In this document: one piece after another, positions 9,086 to 16,488 of the stretch
Layout of the letters: each line of letters begins with the position of its first letter
Position numbering within the stretch: the stretch's first letter is position 1
From: an uncultured Clostridia bacterium
GTDB lineage: Bacteria > Bacillota > Clostridia > Christensenellales > Borkfalkiaceae
Direction of reading: 5' to 3'
NCBI GenBank assembly: GCA_934254825.1
Contig: CAKQMB010000003.1
Location: 166,067 to 230,066 of the forward strand
DNA: 64,000 nt
Notes under the pieces: generated by a model
Told to the model about the DNA's origin: nothing
Seen by the model: the letters and a program-made list of their open reading frames with translations, nothing else
Databases searched by the model: none
Translations under genes and position numbers: made by a program

Positions 9086-9511
9086 TCAGCCGGCTGCTTT
9101 AACGCCTGCGGAAGTTCCGATATAAACAACTTTACCGGACTTACCCGATTTAACGTCGGCTTCGTCGTCATTTGCTTTTGCCTGTTCGCAAACAGACTTG
9201 TAAATTTCTTTTATGTCGTTATTCAAATTCTTTACCGTATCGTCATCTTTACAGTAAATAATAAGAACATTGTCTTTTCCGTCATCGCTTATAGCAAAAA
9301 TAACAGTATCGATACCATCCGTACTATGGTATTTTGCCAAAACATAAGTTTTAACGGCAAGCGTCGAAATAGAATCTTCGCTGTAATAACCTTTGTCTTT
9401 GAGGTTTGATTTGGCTTTTTCGGGATCGGAAGGAATTCCGCAAGAACAAAGCGAAACAGCCATAACAACCAGAAGCATTGCAGAAACAAGTAATCTTGCT
9501 ACCTTTTTCAT
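9086..9511 (-). CDS. Small lipoprotein of unknown function
   Basis: A 141-residue protein with a lysine start, a hydrophobic stretch and a lipobox LCSC with lipidated C24, so it should be anchored outside the cytoplasmic membrane. The mature part is about 115 mostly polar residues with one cysteine (IIYCKDDDTV). I do not recognise the family. It is a single gene with its own promoter (9540-9568) and an AGGAG ribosome site, and it ends in a terminator shared with the neighbouring phosphatase gene. Context gives no functional hint. Confidence 0.8.
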   Translation of the reverse strand: MKKVARLLVSAMLLVVMAVSLCSCGIPSDPEKAKSNLKDKGYYSEDSISTLAVKTYVLAKYHSTDGIDTVIFAISDDGKDNVLIIYCKDDDTVKNLNNDIKEIYKSVCEQAKANDDEADVKSGKSGKVVYIGTSAGVKAAG

Positions 9512-9539
9512 TTTTGAGTTACTCCTCTTTTTTTCTTTT

Positions 9540-9568
9540 AATATACCACATTATTAGACTTAAATCAA
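9540..9568 (-). promoter_or_regulatory. Promoter of the small lipoprotein
   Basis: On the minus strand TTGATT (9568-9563) and TATATT (9545-9540) are 17 bp apart. Confidence 0.75.
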
Positions 9569-9986
9569 CTTTTTAACCTTATTTTACAAAATTTTTTCAC
9601 TTTTTAATATTGTTTCAGTATTCTATCCATTTTTGGATATTTGTTATCCATTTGTTGCTTAGTGTGTAATTATTGTTGTTTTGCCGGTTTTGGGGAGTTA
9701 AAAAATATATCAAATAAACACCTCCTCGCTTGGTATCGCTCGCAATGGTTTATAATCCGCATTTTAAAATATTATATATATTTTATGAAATATTTTATAA
9801 GTTTAATTCAGTGAGACATTGCTTATTCTTTATTTAAACCTGTAAATCAACACGACAATTTAAAAATTATTTACCATAAAGTTTTTTATGTGAATTTTAA
9901 TTATTTTAAATATATTTTCTTATTTGGATAGTTATTTATAATAAACGGTAAATACAATAAGTGAACAATGATTTACCCGTAAGCAA
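9569..9986. other. AT-rich non-coding stretch
   Basis: About 420 bp between two minus-strand genes, clearly poorer in GC than its surroundings and without a convincing ORF. I see only weak small inverted repeats, for example GGTAAAT (9947-9953) with ATTTACC (9971-9977), and alternating TATCCA/TGGATA motifs near 9625-9655. No riboswitch or known RNA could be recognised. Confidence 0.5.
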
Positions 9987-10012
9987 TAAAAAACGGACGA
10001 AAAATCGTCCGT
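9987..10012 (-). terminator. Terminator of the trehalase-like gene
   Basis: An 8-bp perfect stem ACGGACGA / TCGTCCGT (9993-10000 with 10005-10012, loop of four) is followed on the minus strand by a T run. It begins 14 bp after the stop codon. Confidence 0.88.
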
Positions 10013-10026
10013 AAAAAATCTATGTT

Positions 10027-11247
10027 TTATATTTTTTCGTTTTCCGTAAAATAACGGTAAACGGCAGCCGTCCAGCCCATCATGGGCATTGTTTCATATT
10101 CGCTCGTTACGGCGATTTTACCCGTAAGCGCGTCATATTTTTCCCAAAGTCTGCCCGTTTCGTCGAAAATATTTCTCGCAACGCTTACATATTTTTCGGC
10201 AATCCTCTTCGCGTCAGCGTCAAGACCGATATTTTTAAGACCCATATACGCAAGACAAGTCGCCGCAGGCCACATGCACGGATAATCCCACTGAAAAAAT
10301 ACGTCGTCGTCACGCTTCTCGCAAGCTGAAAGCCCGAACGGAAGTTCAAGCCGCTTCAAAACCTTCAACGCACCGTCTTTATCGTGTGAAACGCCGAAAG
10401 TATAAGGATATAAAGACGCGGCGGAAAGTATTTCGGAGTGTTTGCCCGTTTCCATATTATAGTCGAGATAAATCCCGTCGCTCGTGAGATAGTACTTATT
10501 CATAAGTTCTTTTCTCTTTTCCGCGTAGCCGAGGAAATTATCGGCTTCGTCGTTTCTGCCGAGGAGTTTCAGCATTTCAGCCGTCAGATTTTCCATATCG
10601 TATAAAATACAATCGAGATCGAGGTGGGAAAATTCGTGCGCGGCTATACGGCTTTCCGGCGTTTTAAAGCGCATATTGAAATCAAGTCCGCTTTCGGCGA
10701 TAGCCATTATATCGTCGCCGATTCTGAGCTTATCCGCTTCGGTTTCGCCGCTTTCCTGAACTCTGCCGTGGTGCCACTCGTAATTTCGCAATATATCTTC
10801 TTTTACCCCGTTATTTCTATATGAATTCAAGCCGATTTTGTTTTTACGTTTTGTCTGCCAGAACTCATATTCTTTCAGAATCGTTCCTATATATTCTTCG
10901 ATAACGCTTTTATCTTTCGTAAAAAGATAGTATTCGTAAACCATTTTTGTAAAGAACGGCGGCTGGGATCTGTCGGTAATATAATTCGCATTGGGCATAA
11001 ATCCGAGTACGTTGATAAATTTTGAAATGTTATCTATATTATCCCGCGCTTGTTCGACATGCCCGTCAAGCATAAGCCCTTTATTTATAAAATATGTGTC
11101 CCAATAAAATATTTCGGTATAAATATCGACTGCGCAAGGCGAAACATACGGGTGATCTATTTTCACGTCTCCCGCAAGCTCTTTTGCCGGATGAAACGTC
11201 TTATGCCAGTTATCTTTTATGTATAACGAAACCTTATCCATAAACAT
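10027..11247 (-). CDS. Trehalase-like GH37 glycosidase, cytoplasmic
   Basis: A 406-residue (alpha/alpha)6 enzyme of the GH37 type. It shows FYWDTYF (47-53), equivalent to the first trehalase signature, DRSQPP (92-97), AESGLDF (184-190) with the probable catalytic acid D189, QWDYPCMWPA near 314 matching the second signature QWDxPxGWAP, and WEKYDA near residue 376 with the probable base. There is no signal peptide and it is shorter than E. coli TreA (about 560), so it acts inside the cell. The degenerate second signature (CM for xG) leaves room for another alpha-glucoside as substrate. It has its own promoter and terminator. AAAGGAAA precedes the first ATG; the ATG two codons further is an alternative start. 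Confidence 0.8.
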   Translation of the reverse strand: MFMDKVSLYIKDNWHKTFHPAKELAGDVKIDHPYVSPCAVDIYTEIFYWDTYFINKGLMLDGHVEQARDNIDNISKFINVLGFMPNANYITDRSQPPFFTKMVYEYYLFTKDKSVIEEYIGTILKEYEFWQTKRKNKIGLNSYRNNGVKEDILRNYEWHHGRVQESGETEADKLRIGDDIMAIAESGLDFNMRFKTPESRIAAHEFSHLDLDCILYDMENLTAEMLKLLGRNDEADNFLGYAEKRKELMNKYYLTSDGIYLDYNMETGKHSEILSAASLYPYTFGVSHDKDGALKVLKRLELPFGLSACEKRDDDVFFQWDYPCMWPAATCLAYMGLKNIGLDADAKRIAEKYVSVARNIFDETGRLWEKYDALTGKIAVTSEYETMPMMGWTAAVYRYFTENEKI

Positions 11248-11273
11248 TTAAATTTCCTTTGTTTTTTTGTTTA

Positions 11274-11302
11274 ATTATAGCATTTATTATTACATAAATC
11301 AA
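11274..11302 (-). promoter_or_regulatory. Promoter of the trehalase-like gene
   Basis: On the minus strand TTGATT (11302-11297) and TATAAT (11279-11274) are 17 bp apart, 27 bp upstream of the start codon. Confidence 0.8.
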
Positions 11303-11335
11303 GGCAAAAAGCAAAATTTTTACCTTAATTAAAAT

Positions 11336-11380
11336 AAAAAAACGGAAACAAGCCGCAATACTCGATGCTTCTTGTTTCCG
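11336..11380 (-). terminator. Terminator of the GH38 pair
   Basis: A 10-bp perfect stem CGGAAACAAG / CTTGTTTCCG (11343-11352 with 11371-11380, loop 18) is followed on the minus strand by seven T. Confidence 0.85.
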
Positions 11381-11439
11381 CAATTTAACGCCGATTATTC
11401 AAGTCTACTGTCGACGATTTTTACGTTTAACATTTAAAT

Positions 11440-13932
11440 TTAATAAAGATCCGAAAAAACGCTCTCACGGATATTGTTTCCGTCAAAAATTAACGTCTTA
11501 AATTCGAAAGCGGTAAATTTAACATTGATTTTATGCCCGCAGATAACGAGTTCCGTTTCCGCGTTTCCGTTATACCCGTTATACAGTCTGACCATAAAAT
11601 CCCCGCCTATAAGTCGTTTAAACGCGGAAATCACAATGTTCGGATTGCTTAAAACAACCGCTTCGTTTTTGTTATCTCCGTTCCCGTGAGGAAAGAACGA
11701 CAACGCGTAAGGCTTTTGATTAAACTCGCTTGAAAACCTCTCGCATTCCTCTGTATCATTTACCATAATTCTGAACGAAAAGTCGTGCGAGCCTTGCTCT
11801 ATATTCTCCACGTATCTCGTTTCGTCGGGAATGAGCGAATGAGAATCGTCCGTCGGATGAGCGCAATAAGCCGAGCCGTTTAAAAGCGTGAGATACAGGT
11901 TATCGCCATCTTTCGACGAACTGTGAACACCCGAATTATTGTAAATTACAAGGGCTTTATCTCCGCATTTCACGCCCACATATCTGTTGCAAGGATATTC
12001 GTAACCGTTTGAGGGATATTCTTCAACCCCGAACGCCATTTGCGCGAAATATTTTTCGCCTTTCAAAGGCACTGCGAGTTTAAGAGCCTTATACGTTTCG
12101 TTCCACAAAATATGGATATTTACGTCCGCATACGGTACATCCTTATAGATTTTATAGTTTATAACCGCGTGGCTCTCGCCGAGAGAAAACAGCGATTGAA
12201 CTTCGGTTAAAAGTTCGCCCTTCTCCGCGACCGTAACGCTTTCGAGGTTTTCAAACACCCCGCTTTTCGACACGTCGGGAAGCATCTGCTTATATTCGCT
12301 TTCGGTGTAAACCCATTTTTCTTCGGGCAGATTGTCGTATAAAACGGGGCTTTCGCCGAGTTTTTTAATTCTCCAACCCCACGGATCGCCGTTGTCGTTC
12401 AACATGTTAAGAGCGAACGCGCCGCCGCTCAGATATTCCTTGCCGCCGACTTTAAACGAAGTCATTAAGCCTGTTTTTCTGTCAATTACGACGGTTTTTA
12501 CGCTATCCGTTACGATAATTTCCTTTCCGTCGTCCTTGACCGTCTTGATTTTCGGCTCTATGGTTTTGTTTATGCCGTAAGACGTAACGCCGAACGCGGG
12601 AACGGAAACTTTCAACAAAAGCCTTTTTCTCCTGTCCATATTTATCAGACTTTCTTCCTTGATAATCTGGAAAGGAACGTCTTTACCGTTAAGGTCGTAA
12701 ACCTTTAATTTGTATTTTTCGGTGTCCGAAAACAGCGGATCTTCGATGAAAAATTCGGCTTCGACGTAGCCTTTATACTCATAAGGATAGGGGTTGAACA
12801 CGACGATATTATCGTTGCGAGGAGTGACTTTCGGCAAACGACCTGCCATTGCGGCGAACGCGCCGAACATTTCTTCTTTTAAATCTTCTATCGCGCGGTG
12901 AGCCTTTCTTATCGAGGAAAGCGTACCCGTTTTTATCGCCGTTCCGCTTAAAACGTCGTGAAATTCTATCTGACAAAGCGTTTTCTCGGCTTTTTTGAAA
13001 ACTTCCTTATCGTATACGAAACCTGCCGAAAGTTCAGCCGCCGAACACGTTTTTTCGGCGAGATAAAGCGTATTTTCGAGTTCGTCGTGAACCTGCTTGA
13101 TACTGCTTACCGACGAATAAGTTTTCGTAAAACAAACGAGTTGCTTGTCGTAAACGGTGGTAGGATTAACCGCCGCGAAATAATTTTCGAGCGTGGTGTG
13201 AAGAATTTTCCACTCGCCCTTTTTCTCGGCTTGAAGTTCGGCGATATCTTCGAGGTCTTTCGCGCTCGAAACGCCGCCGTGATTGCCAACGCCCCAAAGA
13301 ATTAAAATATCGTCCTGATCGTCGTAATACTTCTCTTTGCGGACAATATTCTCTTTCGCGTGACCGTACTGCGAACAATATATCGTATCATCCTCAACTC
13401 TCAAAGCCTTTACAATGCTGCCGTCGTAGCCTTTCCACAAAAACGGTCCGTGAGGCAAATCTTCTTTTTCAAGCGGATGAAGCCAAGGCATCGGGCGGCA
13501 GAAAACGTATGAATCATAGCCGCATTTTTTTAAAATCTGCGGAAGCCCTTTCGTATGCCCGAAACTGTCAAAGTTAAGAGCCGTAGTCGGGCGGGCGTTG
13601 AATTTCTCCGCGAAATATTCTCTGCCCGTCGTTATCTGTCTTATAAAAGATTCGCCCGAAGGAACAAGGCAGTCGGGCTGGACGTACCAACCCCCGACTA
13701 TCTTCCATTTGCCTATTTGAGCAAGCCGCTGAATTTCGCCGAACAACTCTTTGTCGTACTTTTCGATATATTCGTAGAGCAAAACTTCGTTATGGCAAAA
13801 AACGTAATCGTATTTTTCGGCGATCTTTACCGCGCTGTAAAACGTTGCGAGAGCCGCGCTCGCCCCTTCGTTCCAATCCCATTGCCAAACAGGATCGAGG
13901 TGCGAGTTGCACACCAAATGTAATGTTTTCAA
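11440..13932 (-). CDS. GH38 alpha-mannosidase, cytoplasmic (copy A)
   Basis: An 830-residue retaining alpha-mannosidase of family GH38. The N-terminal metal motif HLD supplies H11 and D13. The nucleophile is D122 in ALNFDSFGHTKG, and GVGNHGG carries the last zinc ligand H218. The C-terminal half is the usual beta-sandwich region. There is no signal peptide, so it trims mannose from imported oligosaccharides. The start codon is TTG: no ATG fits, AAGG lies 7 nt upstream, and the N-terminus then lines up residue for residue with the neighbouring paralogue. It starts 34 bp after that paralogue's stop, so the two form an operon ended by the terminator at 11336. Confidence 0.92.
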   Translation of the reverse strand: MKTLHLVCNSHLDPVWQWDWNEGASAALATFYSAVKIAEKYDYVFCHNEVLLYEYIEKYDKELFGEIQRLAQIGKWKIVGGWYVQPDCLVPSGESFIRQITTGREYFAEKFNARPTTALNFDSFGHTKGLPQILKKCGYDSYVFCRPMPWLHPLEKEDLPHGPFLWKGYDGSIVKALRVEDDTIYCSQYGHAKENIVRKEKYYDDQDDILILWGVGNHGGVSSAKDLEDIAELQAEKKGEWKILHTTLENYFAAVNPTTVYDKQLVCFTKTYSSVSSIKQVHDELENTLYLAEKTCSAAELSAGFVYDKEVFKKAEKTLCQIEFHDVLSGTAIKTGTLSSIRKAHRAIEDLKEEMFGAFAAMAGRLPKVTPRNDNIVVFNPYPYEYKGYVEAEFFIEDPLFSDTEKYKLKVYDLNGKDVPFQIIKEESLINMDRRKRLLLKVSVPAFGVTSYGINKTIEPKIKTVKDDGKEIIVTDSVKTVVIDRKTGLMTSFKVGGKEYLSGGAFALNMLNDNGDPWGWRIKKLGESPVLYDNLPEEKWVYTESEYKQMLPDVSKSGVFENLESVTVAEKGELLTEVQSLFSLGESHAVINYKIYKDVPYADVNIHILWNETYKALKLAVPLKGEKYFAQMAFGVEEYPSNGYEYPCNRYVGVKCGDKALVIYNNSGVHSSSKDGDNLYLTLLNGSAYCAHPTDDSHSLIPDETRYVENIEQGSHDFSFRIMVNDTEECERFSSEFNQKPYALSFFPHGNGDNKNEAVVLSNPNIVISAFKRLIGGDFMVRLYNGYNGNAETELVICGHKINVKFTAFEFKTLIFDGNNIRESVFSDLY

Positions 13933-13966
13933 TTTTCAACCTTTTAGATACGATTTATCCGCAGAT

Positions 13967-16357
13967 TTACAAAATCCTGTCGTGAGAAACGACTATTTTA
14001 TCCGACACTTTAACCGTTAAAATTTCGTTCGCTCCGATCGTTATTTGCTCGGCTAAGTTCTTAACGGTAAGATCAAACGTTTTCGGTTCGTTTTCGGGAT
14101 TGAAAAATCTCATTTCGTATTCCCCGTTTTCGCTTTTTCTTAAAACCGACATCACGACCGGTTTATCCGTTTTTATCTCGGGGTATTCCCCGCCGCAACC
14201 CGTCGGGAAAACGTTCAGCGCATAAGGCTTTTCGTTGAAAATCTGAGCTTCGCGGACGATCTCGTCGAGAGAACCTCTCATTATTCTGAACTCGTACTCG
14301 TATCTTCCGTTTTCTATCCTCTTCAAATATCTGTCCTTGGGATAAAGTTCTCTTTCGCCTATCGGGTGAATACAATACCCCGCGCCCCTTAAAAGCGTTA
14401 AATAAATAAAATCGTCCTTGAATTTTCCGCCGTAAACGCAGTCGTTTATCACCGCGAAATAATCGCCTTTGTCGGTTTTAACGCCGCACCATTTATGGAA
14501 ACACGCTTCCATATTTTCGGGTTTGTTTTCTATAACATACGGACCGTCGCCCACTGGAACGCCTGCGGGAGCGGGAATTTTGAGCCTTACGAGCTTGTTT
14601 TTCTCCGCGTATTCGACGATGACTTTCAAATCCACGAACTTTTCGTTTTTATAGAATTTATACTCTGCCAAAGCATTGGTTTTTCCTTGTGTGGACAGGC
14701 TTTCGATAACCGTCATAACCTCGCCGTCCTCTATGGTATGAACGGGGTCTATTTCTCCGTCGAAACCGCAAAATTCCGCGCTTTCGGTTCTCGTCATCGG
14801 TCTGAAATCGATCGGATTTTTGCCGAGTTCTTTAAGTTCGGCAAAACTCATACCCCACGGATCAGCCGTATCATCGTACATTTCGAGTCCGACGGGCTCT
14901 TTAAGCACGCTTTTTACAATAAAATCGTTTTTTAAATCATATGCGGGCAATTCGCGTTTCGTATTCTGCATTTTCTCGACTTTTACCGAAAAACGGGTTA
15001 TGCCGAGCGGCTTTAATTTACCGGAAAACACTATCCTTTTTCTCCAATCGAGATTAAGAGTCGATCTTTCCTTTATGGCCTGACACGGAATTTCCTCGCC
15101 TTCGAAATAGACATGGGGAACATAATGAAATTCCTCGCTCCAATTCTGATCGGCAAGCGAAAACTCGACCTCGATCGGCGTTGTAATCCCGAACGGCATA
15201 TAGTTGAACACAAAAACGGGAAACTCGCCGCTTTCTGCGGGTTTATCGCGCATGGTGAGATATAAAAACGCGTCCGAACGATAATCCTTTATTATTCTCG
15301 AAGCCATTGCGAGCATTTCCGTTCCGTCCTGCTCGCCGTCGTCGATTACCGTACCGGGCAATATATCGTGGAATTCGGAAAGAAGCAATTTTTTCTCCGC
15401 TATTTTGAGCTGAGATAAATCCGCCTTAAATCCCGACATTTCCGCAAACGCAAGCATTTTTTCGGTTGCGTAAAAAAGGTTCTCCGTTCTCCTGTGTAAA
15501 GTTTTGAGCTTAGACATAGAAGAATAGCACCCCGGCATACACGGAATCAACGACGTTCTCACTTCTCCGCCGACGCGGATATCGTCATCGAACAATTTGT
15601 CGGGCGAACTATGTAAAAATTTTACGCCGTCGACTTTCAACTCCGCGATATCGGACAAATCCTTTCTCGACGGACCTCCGCCGTGGTTTCCCACTCCCCA
15701 TAAAACATAATCCACGTTTTCGGTTTCGGAATTCTTCGCCGTTTCGCCCGAGCCGAGCATACCCGTATCGCCGCCGCGGGCGTAATCGCCTATTTTCAAA
15801 GCGGCTTTACCAAGTTGCGAATTATACGACGAGCTGTACGATACAATGATACTGCTCCCGTCGGGAGCTATCCAATCGAAAAATTTGGACGGATATTTAA
15901 ACTGAATCTGTCCGTTCGGTCTGCAAACGAGCATACCTTTATAACCGCATTTTTTTAGAATCTGCGCTAAGCCTATACTGCACCCGAACGCGTCGTAATT
16001 AACGGCGACTGTCGGCGTAACTCCGAATTTTTCCTCGAAATATTTTCTTCCGACTTCAATCTGCCTTACGATACTTTCGCCCGACGGCAACATACAGTCG
16101 GGTTGAAGATACCATCCGCCCGCAATCACCCATTTACCCTGTTTTACAAGCTTGACGATTTTCTCGAAAAGATCCGGGGCTTTTTTCTCTACGTCTTCAT
16201 AAAGAAGCGATTCGTTGTGGCAAAAAATATAATCGAATTCGTCGGCTAAATTAACCGCGCTTTTAAACGTTGCTATCGCCGCCGAAATGCCCTCGTCCCA
16301 CGTCCATTGCCAGACGGGGTCAATATGCGCGTTGCAGATAAGATGGATTGTTCTCAT
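13967..16357 (-). CDS. GH38 alpha-mannosidase, cytoplasmic (copy B)
   Basis: A 796-residue paralogue of the downstream GH38 enzyme. It has HID (H11, D13) for the metal, nucleophile D122 in AVNYDAFGCSIG, and GVGNHGGGPS for the final ligand. The reading frame is open for 24 more codons upstream, but the ATG at 16357 is right: AAAAGGAA precedes it, homology to copy A begins there, and the upstream part overlaps the promoter. The two copies have diverged clearly, so they probably differ in linkage preference, for example alpha-1,2 or alpha-1,3 against alpha-1,6 mannosides (inference). It is the first gene of the two-gene unit. Confidence 0.92.
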   Translation of the reverse strand: MRTIHLICNAHIDPVWQWTWDEGISAAIATFKSAVNLADEFDYIFCHNESLLYEDVEKKAPDLFEKIVKLVKQGKWVIAGGWYLQPDCMLPSGESIVRQIEVGRKYFEEKFGVTPTVAVNYDAFGCSIGLAQILKKCGYKGMLVCRPNGQIQFKYPSKFFDWIAPDGSSIIVSYSSSYNSQLGKAALKIGDYARGGDTGMLGSGETAKNSETENVDYVLWGVGNHGGGPSRKDLSDIAELKVDGVKFLHSSPDKLFDDDIRVGGEVRTSLIPCMPGCYSSMSKLKTLHRRTENLFYATEKMLAFAEMSGFKADLSQLKIAEKKLLLSEFHDILPGTVIDDGEQDGTEMLAMASRIIKDYRSDAFLYLTMRDKPAESGEFPVFVFNYMPFGITTPIEVEFSLADQNWSEEFHYVPHVYFEGEEIPCQAIKERSTLNLDWRKRIVFSGKLKPLGITRFSVKVEKMQNTKRELPAYDLKNDFIVKSVLKEPVGLEMYDDTADPWGMSFAELKELGKNPIDFRPMTRTESAEFCGFDGEIDPVHTIEDGEVMTVIESLSTQGKTNALAEYKFYKNEKFVDLKVIVEYAEKNKLVRLKIPAPAGVPVGDGPYVIENKPENMEACFHKWCGVKTDKGDYFAVINDCVYGGKFKDDFIYLTLLRGAGYCIHPIGERELYPKDRYLKRIENGRYEYEFRIMRGSLDEIVREAQIFNEKPYALNVFPTGCGGEYPEIKTDKPVVMSVLRKSENGEYEMRFFNPENEPKTFDLTVKNLAEQITIGANEILTVKVSDKIVVSHDRIL

Positions 16358-16400
16358 TGATTTTTCCTTTTGTCTTTTATAAGTAAATACTTGTTTGTAA

Positions 16401-16429
16401 AGTATAACATTTTTGTTCGACACAAACAA
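16401..16429 (-). promoter_or_regulatory. Promoter of the GH38 pair, embedded in an upstream terminator
   Basis: On the minus strand TTGTTT (16429-16424) and TATACT (16406-16401) are 17 bp apart. The -35 box lies in one arm of the terminator hairpin that ends locus 1. CTTGTTTGT (16390-16398) and its inverted copy ACAAACAAG (16422-16430) flank the promoter and may be an operator. Confidence 0.6.
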
Positions 16430-16463
16430 GCGTTTTCCCTTTTTTTCGAAAAAACGCTTGTTT
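16424..16463 (-). terminator. Terminator at the end of locus 1
   Basis: A 13-bp perfect stem, AAACAAGCGTTTT (16424-16436) with its complement at 16451-16463, lies about 25 bp after the stop codon of the last lipoprotein gene. Following bases are only moderately T-rich (TGTGT), so termination may be incomplete, with read-through into the mannosidase genes. Confidence 0.6.
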
Positions 16464-16488
16464 ATGTATTTATTTTTGATTTTAAAAA

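Noticed and set aside
9569..9986. A riboswitch or small RNA gene in the AT-rich gap
   Set aside because: Only weak, short inverted repeats; no recognised conserved motif, and genes on both sides have their own promoters or terminators.
13967..16429. Longer N-terminus for GH38 copy B starting at 16429
   Set aside because: It would include the promoter region; the internal ATG at 16357 has the ribosome site and aligns with copy A.
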